NCBI GenBank assembly: GCA_001899255.1
Contig: MKVX01000003.1
Span: 62,001-126,000, forward strand
Reading direction: 5' to 3'
Origin: Rhizobiales bacterium 62-47
GTDB taxonomy: Bacteria; Pseudomonadota; Alphaproteobacteria; Rhizobiales; Xanthobacteraceae
DNA: 64,000 nt
Shown here in pieces: positions 28,033-38,631 of this stretch; the first letter of the stretch is position 1; every line of letters begins with the position of its first letter. Below the pieces are notes generated by a model. That model was not told the origin of the DNA and did not search any database. It was given only the letters and a program-made list of their open reading frames with translations. Position numbers and translations under genes: made by a program.

Positions 28033-28655
28033 ATTGTGCTGTCCCGAATGTCATGCGCGACGGCAACGTCGCCGCAGAGCCGGTCGTAGAGCGCGGTAAC
28101 GCACTCGTCGACGATTTTCTCATGCGGCACGTCGCGCGAGTCGATGGTGATGTCGGCCAGCTCGTAGACCGGATGCCGCGCCTCGATCAGCCGCGCGATC
28201 GTTGCGGCGGGATCCTCGGTTTGCAGCAACGGCCGGTCGGCACGGCGCTTGACGCGACGCAGGATGACGTCCGCATCGGCCCGCAGCCAGATCGACACTG
28301 CCTTGTCATGAACCCGTTGCCGCGTCTCCTCGCGCATGAAGGCACCGCCGCCGGTCGCCAGAACGTTCGGTCCGCCATCGAGCAGCCGTGCGATGACACG
28401 CGCCTCGCCGTCACGAAAATACGGCTCGCCATGGGTGGCGAAGATTTCCGGAATGGTCATGCCGGCATGCGCGGCTTCGATCTCGATATCGGCGTCGAGG
28501 AACGGCAGCCGCAAGCGCGCCGCCAGCCGGCGTCCGACGGTGGACTTGCCGGCGCCCATCATGCCGACCAGCACCACGGCGCGCGACCCCAGCGCCGCGA
28601 CGATGGCGGCTTCCGGGGATGGGCCCGCGCTGGCCTGCGCTGCGGTATTCGACAT
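28029..28655 (-). CDS. aroK: shikimate kinase
   Basis: The 208-aa protein has Walker A GMMGAGKSTVGRRLA, the shikimate-binding DADIEIE and RDGEARV segments, and GGGAFM. It phosphorylates shikimate. The start is placed at ATG 28655, which leaves a roughly 25-residue extension before the fold, common in this group. The stop overlaps the aroB start. Confidence 0.94.
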   Translation of the reverse strand: MSNTAAQASAGPSPEAAIVAALGSRAVVLVGMMGAGKSTVGRRLAARLRLPFLDADIEIEAAHAGMTIPEIFATHGEPYFRDGEARVIARLLDGGPNVLATGGGAFMREETRQRVHDKAVSIWLRADADVILRRVKRRADRPLLQTEDPAATIARLIEARHPVYELADITIDSRDVPHEKIVDECVTALYDRLCGDVAVAHDIRDSTI

Positions 28656-28805
28656 CAAATTTATCCGTTTCGCCGCCCCTGCGGCTGTTCCGATCACCTA
28701 TACTACCCCCGGCGCGGCGGTTGCCAGAGACTCTTGCAACTCGGGAACGAACATGTTGGTAGTCATGATGAATTGCCTGATCCGTAGCCGCCCTGAGACG
28801 CCCTC

Positions 28806-28952
28806 ATGCCGAGCCTGTTACGCTTCCTTACGGTCGTCGCGGTGATCGCCGGGCTCGGCTATGGCGCGATTTTCGCGCTGGCCAATTTCGTCAATCCGAA
28901 GCCGCGCGAAATGACCGTGACCATCCACCCGGACAAGTTTCTCAAGAACTGA
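28806..28952 (+). CDS. small single-pass membrane protein, 48 aa
   Basis: ATG 28806 to TGA 28952 encodes 48 residues: a hydrophobic segment at about residues 5-29, then a basic, likely periplasmic tail with NPKPREMTVTI and ending FLKN. I recall homologous small proteins at this same place, upstream of xerD, in other Rhizobiales. Some of them carry a misleading histidine kinase label; no kinase domain can fit here. The function is unknown. Confidence 0.75.
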   Translation: MPSLLRFLTVVAVIAGLGYGAIFALANFVNPKPREMTVTIHPDKFLKN

Positions 28953-28973
28953 GGCTGGTGCCGCCCCAGTCCT

Positions 28974-29080
28974 CGTCATTCCGGGATGCGCGTTCTTCAC
29001 GCGCAGACCCGGAATCCATACTCCCTGTGGTGGTTATGGATTGCGGGCTCGCTCATAAGAATTCGCGCCCCGGAATGACG
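28974..29080. repeat. intergenic palindromic repeat, type 2
   Basis: The element runs from CGTCATTCCGGGATGCGCG to GCGCCCCGGAATGACG, with GGAATCCATA and TATGGATTGCG as inner inverted arms. Half of this type recurs at 11510-11556. It separates the 48-aa gene from xerD. Confidence 0.8.
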
Positions 29081-29131
29081 GCCCCTGTTTGATTAACCTC
29101 ACTGAGCGGAAATAGAGTCTAACATCGCCGC

Positions 29132-30100
29132 ATGAGCACTCGACCCACCTCCGACGCACGCCTGATCGAGTTGTTCCTCGATATGCTCGCCGCCGAACAG
29201 GGTGCCGGCGACAATACGCTGGCGGCCTATCGCAGCGATCTCGAAGACCTGTCGGCCTTCCTCACCCGCGCGAAACACAGCTTCGTCACGGCGACGACGC
29301 AGTCGCTGCGCGATTATCTCGCCGATCTCGACGCGCGCGGCTTCAAGTCGTCCAGCGTGGCGCGGCGGCTGTCGTCGACGCGGCATCTGTTCCGCTTCCT
29401 TCTCAACGAACGCATTCGTGACGACGATCCGGCGGCGATCCTGTCCGGCCCCAAACGCGGCCGCGGGCTGCCGAAGGTGCTGTCGATCGCCGACGTCGAT
29501 CGTCTGCTGGCGCGGGCGCGCGAATTGACGCAGGTGGCGGGCCAAACCGATACGCAGCGGGTACGCTCCGCGCGGCTGCTGTGCCTGCTCGAAGTGCTGT
29601 ACGCCACCGGGCTGCGCGTCTCGGAACTGGTGTCGCTGCCGCTATCGGCGGCGCGGCGCGACGCGCGCATGATCGTGGTGCGAGGCAAGGGCGACAAGGA
29701 ACGGCTGGTGCCGCTCAACGAGTCCTCCAAACAGGCGATGGCGGATTATCTCGCGGCGGTCGAGGCGACGCGCGACACGAAAGGCGCGCCGAAATCGGCG
29801 ACGAAACCCTCAAAGTGGCTGTTTCCCTCGTTCGGCGAGAGCGGCCATCTGACGCGCCAGCATTTCGCCCGCGACCTCAAGGAACTGGCAGCCGCGTCCG
29901 GTCTGCCGCCGCGTATCATCAGCCCGCACGTGCTGCGGCACGCGTTCGCCAGCCACCTGCTGCACAATGGCGCGGACCTGCGCATCGTGCAGACGCTGCT
30001 CGGCCATACCGACATCTCGACGACGCAGATTTACACCCATGTGGTCGAGGAGCGGCTCAAGAGCCTGGTGCGCGACCTGCATCCGCTGGCGGAGAAATAA
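29132..30100 (+). CDS. xerD: tyrosine recombinase XerD
   Basis: The 322-aa protein has a SAM-like N-terminal core-binding domain and a catalytic domain. The tyrosine recombinase residues R162, H266, R269, H292 and Y301 are all present (ATGLRVSEL, HVLRHAF, LGHTDISTTQIYTH). It acts with XerC at dif to resolve chromosome dimers. Housekeeping neighbours (aroK, accA) and full XerD character argue against a phage integrase. Confidence 0.93.
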   Translation: MSTRPTSDARLIELFLDMLAAEQGAGDNTLAAYRSDLEDLSAFLTRAKHSFVTATTQSLRDYLADLDARGFKSSSVARRLSSTRHLFRFLLNERIRDDDPAAILSGPKRGRGLPKVLSIADVDRLLARARELTQVAGQTDTQRVRSARLLCLLEVLYATGLRVSELVSLPLSAARRDARMIVVRGKGDKERLVPLNESSKQAMADYLAAVEATRDTKGAPKSATKPSKWLFPSFGESGHLTRQHFARDLKELAAASGLPPRIISPHVLRHAFASHLLHNGADLRIVQTLLGHTDISTTQIYTHVVEERLKSLVRDLHPLAEK

Positions 30101-30210
30101 CCCGCATACGGATGTGCAAAAAATCAACGTATTGATTTAACACACTTATCCCAAACAGTCCGGCTTGACTGGCGGGCCATTTGACTTGAAAAGCCTGCAA
30201 GGACAATTTC

Positions 30211-30228
30211 GGGGCCGGTTTCGGCCCC
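30211..30228 (+). terminator. GC hairpin between xerD and accA
   Basis: GGGGCCG-GTTT-CGGCCCC forms a perfect 7-bp stem, 111 bp past the xerD stop and 50 bp before accA. The following sequence has only two T residues, so it may instead be a leader hairpin of accA. Confidence 0.35.
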
Positions 30229-30277
30229 TTGCCGGCGTTGCCTCCAACCTGACGCCACCGCCCTCCCTCAGGTGTGA

Positions 30278-31240
30278 ATGACCCAACTCATGCGCAGTTA
30301 CCTCGATTTCGAAAAACCCGTCGCCGAACTGGACGCCAAGATCGACGAACTGCGCGCGCTCGCGGCCAGCGGCAGCGACATCGCCGACGAGATCGCGCGC
30401 GTCGAGGGCAAGGCCGGGCAGGCGCTCGACGAGCTCTACAGTGCGCTGACGCCGTGGCAGAAGGCGCAGGTGGCGCGGCATCCGCAGCGGCCGCATTGCG
30501 TCGATTACATCAACGCGCTGATTACCGAATTCACGCCGCTCGCCGGCGACCGCAAGTTCGGCGAGGACGAGGCGCTGATGGGCGGGTTCGGCCGTTTTCG
30601 CGGCGAGAGCGTCTGCGTCATCGGGCAGGAGAAGGGCGCGACGACCGAAACCCGGCTCAAGCACAATTTCGGCATGGCCCGCCCCGAGGGCTATCGCAAG
30701 GCGGTGCGGCTGATGGAGATGGCCGATCGGTTTGGCCTGCCGGTGCTGTCGCTGGTCGATACCGCCGGCGCCTATCCCGGCATCGGCGCCGAGGAGCGCG
30801 GCCAGGCCGAGGCCATCGCCCGTTCCACCGACGCCTGCCTGTCGCTGACGGTGCCGAACGTCGCCGTCATCATCGGCGAAGGCGGGTCCGGCGGCGCCAT
30901 CGCCATTGCCACCGCCAACCGCGTGCTCATGCTGGAACACGCGATTTACAGCGTGATCTCGCCGGAGGCCGCCTCGTCGATCCTGTGGCGGGATTCCAGC
31001 AAGGCGCAGGAAGCCGCGACCAACATGAAGATCACGGCGCAGGATCTGGCCCGCTTCGGCGTCATCGATACCGTGCTCAAGGAACCGGTCGGCGGCGCGC
31101 ATCGCGACCCGCAGGCCATGATTGCGCTGACGGGCGACGCCATCGCCCAGGCCTTCAATGACCTACGCCATCTCGACGGTGAGACCATCCGCCGCCAGAG
31201 ACGCCAGAAATTCCTCGATATCGGGCGCAAACTGGGCTGA
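30278..31240 (+). CDS. accA: acetyl-CoA carboxylase carboxyltransferase subunit alpha
   Basis: The 320-aa protein is a full-length AccA. It has the N-terminal helix [15 protein letters not shown], the crotonase-like core with [17 protein letters not shown], and the oxyanion-region [10 protein letters not shown]. With AccD it transfers carboxyl from carboxybiotin to acetyl-CoA, the first step of fatty acid synthesis. It is transcribed in the same direction as xerD. Confidence 0.97.
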   Translation: MTQLMRSYLDFEKPVAELDAKIDELRALAASGSDIADEIARVEGKAGQALDELYSALTPWQKAQVARHPQRPHCVDYINALITEFTPLAGDRKFGEDEALMGGFGRFRGESVCVIGQEKGATTETRLKHNFGMARPEGYRKAVRLMEMADRFGLPVLSLVDTAGAYPGIGAEERGQAEAIARSTDACLSLTVPNVAVIIGEGGSGGAIAIATANRVLMLEHAIYSVISPEAASSILWRDSSKAQEAATNMKITAQDLARFGVIDTVLKEPVGGAHRDPQAMIALTGDAIAQAFNDLRHLDGETIRRQRRQKFLDIGRKLG

Positions 31241-31410
31241 TTCGTCCTCGCGGGGCACGGCCACGGCCGGCCCCCCGGTCCAATCCGCCGGACTGGCCGG
31301 GTTAACCATGTTCCATGGCGGCCCGATTTGGCCCTAATTCAGCCGCGAGACGGATATTTAACTTCTATTCACCAAGGCTAAGAGCAACCCGGCGCAGCGG
31401 GGCAGCCAGC

Positions 31411-31438
31411 TTGCGACGGGGGGTCCTTTAAGGATAAT
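31411..31438 (+). promoter_or_regulatory. candidate housekeeping promoter of L,D-transpeptidase gene
   Basis: TTGCGA at 31411-31416 and GATAAT at 31433-31438 are 16 bp apart in a locally AT-rich patch, about 90 bp before the coding start. The match is good but based on two hexamers only. Confidence 0.4.
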
Positions 31439-31525
31439 ATTTTATTCAATGGCTGCGGGGCTTGGACGGACTTTCTTCGACTGACTTTGGGGTGCGGAAT
31501 TGCCAATCCGCTGCGGAGCTTCATC

Positions 31526-33007
31526 TTGATTAATCGTTCGCTGGTTCGCGTGCTTGCCACGTCGGTCGCGCTTGCCGCCGGTGCGCTGCTGGCCGGTTGC
31601 AATAGCGACCAGGTGTCGCTGGCGAACAATGCCAAGGCTAATAAGCCGGTTCCGGAAAAGCTCGTCGCCGAGATGCAGAAGAAGGACATGGATCCGCAAT
31701 CGCCGATCCTGATCCGCTTGTTCAAGCAGGAAGCCGAGCTGGAAGTCTGGAAGCAGGATCGCTCCGGTCAGTTCGCGCTGCTGCAGACCTACCCGATCTG
31801 CCGCTGGTCCGGCGATCTCGGTCCCAAGATCAAGGAAGGCGACCGCCAGGCACCGGAAGGCTTCTATTCGATCACGCCGGCCCAGATGAACCCGCAGTCG
31901 GCCTACTATCTGTCGTTCAACATGGGTTATCCCAACGCCTTCGACAAAGCGCTGGGCCGTACCGGGTCGCAGCTGATGGTGCACGGCGATTGCTCGTCGC
32001 GCGGCTGCTACGCCATGACCGACGAACAGATTTCCGACATCTATGCGCTGGGGCGCGAGTCGTTCTTCGGCGGCCAGCGAGCGTTTCAGGTGCAGGCCTA
32101 TCCGTTCCGGATGACACCGGTGAACATGGCCAAGCATCGCAACAATCCGAACATGCCGTTCTGGAAGATGATCAAGGTCGGCTATGACCACTTCGAGGTC
32201 ACCCGCCGTGAACCGAAGGTCGACTTCTGCGAAAAGAAATATGTGTTCGACGCCGTCCCACTGCCCGGCACCAACCAGCCGCCGAACTTCAATGCCGCCG
32301 GTGCCTGCCCGGCCTACACCGTTCCCGCCGAAATCGCCGACGCGGTGAAGAACAAGGAACACGAGGACGACGCCAAGACCGCCGAGCTGGTGGCCAAGGG
32401 CACACCCGTCGCGCGGCTAAACACCGGCATCGACGGCGGCATGAACCGCATCTTCGCCGCCAAGATTCCGGACGGCCAGACCGGGCTCTCCGATCCGGTG
32501 ACACCGAGCATCGCGCTGGCCACCGCCAAGCTGCCCGGCACCATTCCAAGCCACGTCAATCCGCCGCGCGCGCTCGACCCGGTCGATCCGGTGGTTGCGG
32601 TGAGCGACCCATCGTCCGTGGCGGTCGAAACGCCGGCCCCCGCGACGCGCATGGCGATTGCTGCGCCGAACGCACAATCGGACGGCTTCTTCTCCTCGCT
32701 GGCGCGCAAGGTCGGCCTCGGCGGCTCGTCGGACACAACGGCAACGGCGGCTGCCAAGCCGGCGGCAGTGCCGGTGCCAGCCGCCAAGCCGAAAGTGATG
32801 ACGGCTGCGAAGAAGCCGGAAGCCAAGCCGAGCCATGTGACGCTGGCGCCCAAGGCCCTCGCTGCGGTGCCTGCGGGACCGAAAGTCGCCACAGCCGCTC
32901 CGGCGAAGCCCGCGAACAAGCCGGACGCATCGCAAGCCGCCCTCTCCGGCGCAGCGCCGACTGTCCCGGCCAACTCGTTCGACAATCGCTTCTCGGCGAT
33001 GCGCTAA
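31526..33007 (+). CDS. lipoprotein L,D-transpeptidase (YkuD)
   Basis: The predicted 493-aa protein starts at TTG 31526, chosen because GGAG lies seven bases upstream and a lipoprotein signal follows. The lipobox is LLAGC at about residue 25. A YkuD domain holds the catalytic signature HGDCSSRGCYAM. The last roughly 190 residues are Ala/Pro/Lys/Thr-rich and disordered, possibly spanning or contacting the wall. L,D-transpeptidases form 3-3 crosslinks or attach proteins to peptidoglycan. An upstream in-frame TTG at 31487 lacks a ribosome site. Confidence 0.88.
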   Translation: MINRSLVRVLATSVALAAGALLAGCNSDQVSLANNAKANKPVPEKLVAEMQKKDMDPQSPILIRLFKQEAELEVWKQDRSGQFALLQTYPICRWSGDLGPKIKEGDRQAPEGFYSITPAQMNPQSAYYLSFNMGYPNAFDKALGRTGSQLMVHGDCSSRGCYAMTDEQISDIYALGRESFFGGQRAFQVQAYPFRMTPVNMAKHRNNPNMPFWKMIKVGYDHFEVTRREPKVDFCEKKYVFDAVPLPGTNQPPNFNAAGACPAYTVPAEIADAVKNKEHEDDAKTAELVAKGTPVARLNTGIDGGMNRIFAAKIPDGQTGLSDPVTPSIALATAKLPGTIPSHVNPPRALDPVDPVVAVSDPSSVAVETPAPATRMAIAAPNAQSDGFFSSLARKVGLGGSSDTTATAAAKPAAVPVPAAKPKVMTAAKKPEAKPSHVTLAPKALAAVPAGPKVATAAPAKPANKPDASQAALSGAAPTVPANSFDNRFSAMR

Positions 33008-33219
33008 GCGCTCGCGCAAACGATCGAGTTTTCCCAGCCCGCTTTGATTTCGCGTACTCCTGACTGAGCGCGGCGTACAGCCATGCCCGGCGCTACGAAG
33101 TTGTGGTTAAGCCTCGTATCGCTCCGGTGCAATTTGCTTTCGATACTGAGCTCATACAGTCTTTCGACCTGCTCTCATTCGCTGAATTCGCGTCGCACAC
33201 AAGTCGAAAGGCCGCACGG

Positions 33220-34113
33220 ATGCGCCAACGATTTAACGCCAGATATCTGATCGCTGCGACCTTGCTCTCCGTTCTTTGCTCTCCCGCATTCGCGGCACCG
33301 CCCTCGAGCTGCGCCGCCAAGTTCATTGGCGATTGGCGACACACCGGAGGCAATAAAGGCACGCTGACGCCAGACGGACGCGCATTGTGCTCCGAACACG
33401 CCGGTTGTGTGCAGGGGAGCTGGACCTGCTCGGGCAATGTCCTGACCTATACCAACAGTATCGGAACATGGAATTACACGCTGGAGCCCGACGGCAAATC
33501 GATGTCCACCAATGGCGGGGCGGCGGTTGCGGTGCGTATGGGCGCGGTGCCGGCGAGTGCCCGCGCGCGCGACCTTGGGTCGGCAGCGAAGAACGTGACG
33601 GCGGACATTCTCGGTATCGACCGAACGCCATCCGCGGCTCCCGATCCAGCGCCCGTCGCTGCGCCAAAGCCTGCAGCAGCCAAGCCAACCGAAGCCGACA
33701 ATGAGAAGCTGGCAGCGGCACGTTACGGTCGCACGCTGTTCGGCGCCGGCATGGCGGCCTTCAACGTGGCGCGGCAATCATCCTACGCCAGCCGCAAGCG
33801 AGAGCTGCAGGTCGCCGAGGACAATTTCATCAAGTCAGCCGAGCAGTTTCATAAAGCCGGCGACGCCAAGAACGAGGCAAAGGCCAAGGCGAACATCGAC
33901 AAGATCCGCGCCATCGATGCGAGGACGCCTGAACGTGCACCTGCTGCCGGGACCAGTCCAAAGCCGAAAGTTGCCGGCGGCAAGCCGTCCAAGGAGCAGT
34001 GCGCGGAATTGCGCGGCCAGATCAACATCAGCATCGTCTCAGCCAAGAACGGCGATCCGTTGCGCCAAGAATTGCTGCAGCAACGCGACAAACTCGACCA
34101 GATGTGCAGGTGA
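33220..34113 (+). CDS. secreted protein of unknown function
   Basis: The 297-aa protein has a signal peptide ending near SPAFAA. A small Cys-containing domain follows (SSCAAKFIGDW, CSEHAGC, WTC), looking like a beta-rich lipocalin-type module. Then come an Ala/Pro linker and a charged helical C-terminal part, with two Cys near the end. ATG 33220 is preferred over an upstream GTG at 33103 because it directly precedes the signal peptide. No family is recognised. Confidence 0.75.
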   Translation: MRQRFNARYLIAATLLSVLCSPAFAAPPSSCAAKFIGDWRHTGGNKGTLTPDGRALCSEHAGCVQGSWTCSGNVLTYTNSIGTWNYTLEPDGKSMSTNGGAAVAVRMGAVPASARARDLGSAAKNVTADILGIDRTPSAAPDPAPVAAPKPAAAKPTEADNEKLAAARYGRTLFGAGMAAFNVARQSSYASRKRELQVAEDNFIKSAEQFHKAGDAKNEAKAKANIDKIRAIDARTPERAPAAGTSPKPKVAGGKPSKEQCAELRGQINISIVSAKNGDPLRQELLQQRDKLDQMCR

Positions 34114-34162
34114 TCTGAACACCACGCGCAATCGCGGCGGGTCAGAATGGGTTTGAATAATC

Positions 34163-34195
34163 GATGCCCGCGTCCGTCGCGGGCATCAGCGTTTT
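34163..34195 (+). terminator. intrinsic terminator
   Basis: GATGCCCGCG-TCCGT-CGCGGGCATC is a perfect 10-bp stem followed by AGCGTTTT, 50 bp past the secreted-protein gene and before the convergent secA end. No other gene lies in 34114-34272. Confidence 0.75.
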
Positions 34196-34272
34196 AGCGC
34201 AACGTCACCACTCGCCACCGCGGCTGTCGGTCAACAACAATTAACGTCGCGCCTCAGGTGACGAGACTCGCC

Positions 34273-37119
34273 TCAGACGAACCGGCCGTGGCAGTGCTTG
34301 AACTTCTTGCCCGAGCCGCACGGACAATCCTCATTGCGGCCGACCTTGCCCCACGTCGCCGGATTGTTCGGGTCGCGGCTGGCCTTGTCGGCATTGGCGG
34401 CGGGCGCCAGCGAGACGTTGGCGAAGCTCATTTCGTCCTCGCCGGTGTTCGGATTGAGCTTGTGCGCTTCCATCGGCGGCAGCTCGGGCTGCTGCTCTTC
34501 CGGCGGCACGATCTCGACGCGCATCAGTTGCGCCGTCACCGCCTCGCGCAGATGCGAGATCAGCGCCTCGAACAGGCTGAAGGCTTCCGACTTGTACTCC
34601 TGCAACGGGTCACGCTGGCCGTAACCGCGCAGGCCGATGACCTGGCGCAGGTGGTCGAGCATGACGAGATGCTCGCGCCACAGATGGTCCAGCGTCTGCA
34701 ACAGGATGGTCTTCTCGACGTAGCGCATGACCTCGGGGCCCCACTGCGCCACCTTGGCCGCCATGTGTTCGTCGACGCGCTGCTCGATGCGCGACAGGAT
34801 TTCCTCGTCGGCAATGCCTTCTTCCTTGGCCCATTCGTCGACCGGAAGATCGAGGCCGAGCACGCGCTGCACTTCTTCCTTCAGGCCGGCGACATCCCAC
34901 TGCTCGGCGTAGACATGTTCGGGGACGTGCTTGGCGACGACATCTTCAACGAAGACGTGACGCATGTCGGCGACGGTATCGGCGACGCTCTCGTTCTTCA
35001 TCAGATCGATGCGCTGATCGAAGATCACCTTGCGCTGGTCGTTCTGCACGTCGTCGTATTTGAGCAGGTTCTTGCGGATGTCGAAGTTGCGTGCCTCGAC
35101 CTTCTGCTGCGCCTTTTCCAGCGCCTTGTTGATCCAAGGATGGATGATGGCTTCGCCTTCCTTGAGGCCGAGCCGCGTCAGCATGCTGTCGAGCCGGTCT
35201 GATCCGAAGATGCGCATCAGATCGTCATCGAGCGCGAGGAAGAACTTGGAACGGCCAGGGTCGCCCTGACGGCCGGAACGGCCCCGCAGCTGATTGTCGA
35301 TGCGCCGCGATTCGTGCCGCTCGGAGCCGATGATGTAGAGACCGCCGGGCTTCGTCACCGTCTTGGCTGGACGGCTACCCTTGGCCGGCTCGATCTCGAC
35401 GACATCGACGGCGTTGAGCACCATCTCGCGGAAGCGTTCGATATCGGCCTTGATCTCGGCGATCTTGGCGGCCTTCTCGGCCTCGTCGTTGATGTCCGCG
35501 GTCTCGATCGCAGCGCGCATTTCCAGCGAGCCGCCGAGTTTGATGTCGGTGCCGCGGCCGGCCATGTTGGTGGCGATGGTGATGGCGCCGGGCACGCCTG
35601 CTTCGGCGACGATGTAGGCTTCCTGTTCGTGGAAGCGTGCGTTGAGCACCGCGAACAACTTGGCCGGCTTGCCGGCACGCGCGGCCTTGTAGAGCTTCTC
35701 CAGCGCCTTGGGATTGTTGAAATCGATCTGCTTGTAGCCGTGTTTCGCGAGATACTCGCCCAGCACTTCCGACTTCTCGATCGAGGCGGTACCGACCAGC
35801 ACCGGCTGCATGCGGGCATTGGCGCGCTCAATCTCGGCGAGAATGGCGGCGTACTTCTCGTCCTGGGTGCGATAGACCTCGTCGTCTTCATCGAGACGGG
35901 CGATCGGCAGGTTGGTCGGAATCTCGACAACTTCGAGCTTGTAGATGTCGAACAGTTCGTCGGCTTCGGTGGCCGCGGTGCCGGTCATGCCGGCCAGCTT
36001 TGCGTACATCCGGAAGTAGTTCTGGAAGGTGATCGAGGCCAGCGTCTGATTTTCCGGCTGGACCTGCACGTGTTCCTTGGCTTCCAGCGCCTGATGCAGG
36101 CCTTCGGAATAGCGGCGGCCCGGCATCATGCGGCCGGTGAACTCGTCGATGATGACAACTTCGTCGTCGCGCACGATGTAGTCCTTGTCGCGCGTGAACA
36201 GCGAATGCGCCCGCAGCGCCTGATTGACGTGGTGCACGACGGAGACGTTCTCGACGTCGTAGAGCGATTCGCCCTTGAGCTGCCCGGCATCGCGCAGCAG
36301 CGTCTCGATCTTTTCCATGCCGGCTTCGGTCAGCGCCACGGTGCGCTGCTTCTCGTCGACCTCGTAGTCGGCCGTCTTTTCGAGGCTCGGCATGAAGGTG
36401 TCGATGGTGTTGTAGAAATCCGAGCGGTCGTCGAGCGGACCGGAGATGATCAGCGGCGTGCGCGCTTCATCGATCAGGATCGAGTCGACTTCGTCGACGA
36501 TGGCGAAGAAGTGCTCGCGCTGGACCATGTCCTCGAGCCGATACTTCATGTTGTCGCGCAGATAGTCGAAGCCGTATTCGTTGTTGGTGCCGTAAGTGAT
36601 GTCGCAGGCATAGGCTGCCTTGCGCTCGGCGTCGTCGAGACCGTGCACGATCACGCCGGTGGTGAGGCCGAGGAAACCGTAGATCTGGCCCATCCAGCCG
36701 GAGTCGCGCTTGGCCAGGTAGTCGTTCACCGTGACGACATGCACGCCCTTGCCGGCCAAGGCATTGAGGTAGACGGCGAGCGTCGCCACCAGCGTCTTGC
36801 CTTCGCCGGTCTTCATCTCGGCGATATCGCCCTCATGCAGCACCATGCCGCCGATCAACTGCACGTCGAAGTGGCGCTGACCGAGCACACGCTTGGCGGC
36901 CTCGCGCACGGTGGCGAAGGCGGGAACCAGGATATCGTCGAGGGTCTTGCCGTTGGCGAGCTGTTCGCGGAACTCGGCGGTGCGGGCCTTCAGCGCCTCG
37001 TCGGACAAGGCGGAGACTTCGGGCTCAAGAGCATTGATGGCGTTGACGCGGGATTGGTAACCCTTGACCCGGCGGTCATTGGCCGAGCCGAAAAACTTGC
37101 GGGCGAGCGCGCCGATCAT
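34273..37119 (-). CDS. secA: preprotein translocase ATPase SecA
   Basis: The 948-aa protein is a complete SecA. It has the DEAD motor with Walker [12 protein letters not shown], the [16 protein letters not shown] segment, motif [12 protein letters not shown], and the C-terminal zinc-binding [14 protein letters not shown] that contacts SecB and lipids. It drives protein export through SecYEG. Start ATG 37119. Confidence 0.98.
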   Translation of the reverse strand: MIGALARKFFGSANDRRVKGYQSRVNAINALEPEVSALSDEALKARTAEFREQLANGKTLDDILVPAFATVREAAKRVLGQRHFDVQLIGGMVLHEGDIAEMKTGEGKTLVATLAVYLNALAGKGVHVVTVNDYLAKRDSGWMGQIYGFLGLTTGVIVHGLDDAERKAAYACDITYGTNNEYGFDYLRDNMKYRLEDMVQREHFFAIVDEVDSILIDEARTPLIISGPLDDRSDFYNTIDTFMPSLEKTADYEVDEKQRTVALTEAGMEKIETLLRDAGQLKGESLYDVENVSVVHHVNQALRAHSLFTRDKDYIVRDDEVVIIDEFTGRMMPGRRYSEGLHQALEAKEHVQVQPENQTLASITFQNYFRMYAKLAGMTGTAATEADELFDIYKLEVVEIPTNLPIARLDEDDEVYRTQDEKYAAILAEIERANARMQPVLVGTASIEKSEVLGEYLAKHGYKQIDFNNPKALEKLYKAARAGKPAKLFAVLNARFHEQEAYIVAEAGVPGAITIATNMAGRGTDIKLGGSLEMRAAIETADINDEAEKAAKIAEIKADIERFREMVLNAVDVVEIEPAKGSRPAKTVTKPGGLYIIGSERHESRRIDNQLRGRSGRQGDPGRSKFFLALDDDLMRIFGSDRLDSMLTRLGLKEGEAIIHPWINKALEKAQQKVEARNFDIRKNLLKYDDVQNDQRKVIFDQRIDLMKNESVADTVADMRHVFVEDVVAKHVPEHVYAEQWDVAGLKEEVQRVLGLDLPVDEWAKEEGIADEEILSRIEQRVDEHMAAKVAQWGPEVMRYVEKTILLQTLDHLWREHLVMLDHLRQVIGLRGYGQRDPLQEYKSEAFSLFEALISHLREAVTAQLMRVEIVPPEEQQPELPPMEAHKLNPNTGEDEMSFANVSLAPAANADKASRDPNNPATWGKVGRNEDCPCGSGKKFKHCHGRFV

Positions 37120-37719
37120 ACCAAATTCCTGTCCATGCGGTCCGGCGGGGAAGCGTTGTAGCGACTCTCAGCCTAGGTGCGGTCCAACGAGATGCGATTC
37201 AACAGTTGCAGTTCAAAGATGGCGTTCAATCTGTCGTTCGGCCGGTCGCCCATCAACTCGTCGTGACGTCGCAGCACCGGATGACGATCCGGCAACGTGC
37301 ACGATAGCGATCAGGAAACCGGCGAATCATGGTTTAGCGGCCAACCATTTAGCAGCCAAGGCAGACGTCCGGACGTGCTGCCACAATTGGCATGCAGGGG
37401 GACAGATATGGCTCGCCCAGAGCGATGTCAACGGCAGCCAGAACTGGCGATTTGAAGCTCCCGCAGCAGTTGCTGCGAGGTCCCCACCGGGAGCTTCAGA
37501 TCGACAAGCGGTTCTGGAAATGAACAATTCTGTGGGTGCCTCTTTTGTTTCAATGGGTCGTGCAAGAGCCAGCGGGAAATGGACGACGACCTGCGGAACA
37601 GCAGCACCCAACCTGTCGGGAAATTCATGATTTTGACAGAGTTTTCGCGTTGCCAAGGCGACACGTTTGAGCGAGTGTCCCGCCGCCCGAAGCGACCTCC
37701 TGCGGAGATAGGATTTTTC
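37120..37719. other. 600-bp divergent intergenic region secA/parvulin
   Basis: It should hold the secA promoter and the leader of the parvulin gene. It contains a large two-level dyad at 37454-37497. Open frames here are short and lack convincing start signals; I see no supported gene. Confidence 0.5.
37454..37497. promoter_or_regulatory. nested inverted repeat in parvulin leader region
   Basis: GAAGCTCCCG (37454-37463) and CGGGAGCTTC (37488-37497) form a perfect 10-bp outer stem. Inside lies CGCAGCA-GT-TGCTGCG, a competing 7-bp hairpin sharing two bases with the outer arm. It is about 220 bp before the parvulin ATG. There is no T-run. Confidence 0.45.
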
Positions 37720-38619
37720 ATGATTGCCTCATTGCGCGAAACCACATCGAGCCTGCGTCCCGGCCTTGCGCTGTCGGCAGCGGCGGGCTGTCTGGTCATG
37801 GCCCTGCTGGCCGCTACGCCGGTTCGCGCCGATGACAACCCGGTGCTCGCCAAGGTTAACGGCGCCGAGATTCGCCAGAGCGACGTGACCCTGGCCGAGG
37901 AAGAACTCGGCCCCAGCCTGGCGCAAATGGATCCGGCGACGAAGAAAGAAAACGTGCTGGCCTTCCTGATCGACATGAAGATCGTCGCCAAGGCTGCCGA
38001 AGACAAGAAGATCGCCGATCAGGCCGACTTCAAGCGCAAGCTCGATTTCGCCCGCAACCGCCTCTTGATGGACAACCTGCTGATGGCCGAGGGCAAGGCG
38101 GCGCTGACCGACGACGCCATGAAGAAGGTTTATGACGACGCCGCCAAGCAGATCACCGGCGAGCAGGAAGTCCACGCCCGCCACATCCTGGTGCCGACCG
38201 AGGACGAGGCCAAGGCGATCAAGGCCGAGCTCGACAAGGGCGCCGACTTCGCCAAGCTCGCCAAGGAAAAATCCAAGGATCCCGGCGCGTCCGATGGCGG
38301 CGACCTCGGCTTCTTCACCAAGGAGCAGATGGTGCCGGAATTCTCCGCCGTGGCTTTCAGCCTCGAGCCGGGCAAGATTTCCGATCCGGTGAAGACGCAG
38401 TTCGGCTGGCACATCATCAAGGTCGAGGAAAAGCGCAACCGCAAGGCGCCTGACTTCGCCCAGGTCAAGCCGCAAATCGAGCAGTATGTGACCCGCAAGG
38501 CGCAGTCGGAATACGTTGCGAAGCTGCGCGAGACCGCCAAGGTGGAACGCCTCGACCAACCGGCGCCCGCGGCTCCCGCCGCGCCCGCACCGGCTCCGGC
38601 AGCACCGGCGAAAAAGTAA
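37720..38619 (+). CDS. periplasmic parvulin-type peptidyl-prolyl isomerase
   Basis: The 299-aa protein has a signal peptide ending near VRA, a SurA/PrsA-like N-terminal helical domain, a PpiC domain (VHARHILVPTEDEAK to FGWHIIKVEEKR), and an Ala/Pro C-terminus. It would assist folding of exported proteins, fitting its place beside secA. ATG 37720 has AGGA six bases upstream, which rejects the longer frame from 37579. Confidence 0.9.
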   Translation: MIASLRETTSSLRPGLALSAAAGCLVMALLAATPVRADDNPVLAKVNGAEIRQSDVTLAEEELGPSLAQMDPATKKENVLAFLIDMKIVAKAAEDKKIADQADFKRKLDFARNRLLMDNLLMAEGKAALTDDAMKKVYDDAAKQITGEQEVHARHILVPTEDEAKAIKAELDKGADFAKLAKEKSKDPGASDGGDLGFFTKEQMVPEFSAVAFSLEPGKISDPVKTQFGWHIIKVEEKRNRKAPDFAQVKPQIEQYVTRKAQSEYVAKLRETAKVERLDQPAPAAPAAPAPAPAAPAKK

Positions 38620-38631
38620 ATCGACGTTTTT

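Noticed and set aside
29132-30100. Phage or island integrase
   Set aside because: The length, motifs and aroK/accA neighbours fit XerD; no attachment repeats or foreign genes follow.
35314-37161. Long open frame antisense to secA
   Set aside because: Same codon-bias artefact; secA is complete on the other strand. Similar antisense frames over cobT, ptsP and CorC were dropped for the same reason.
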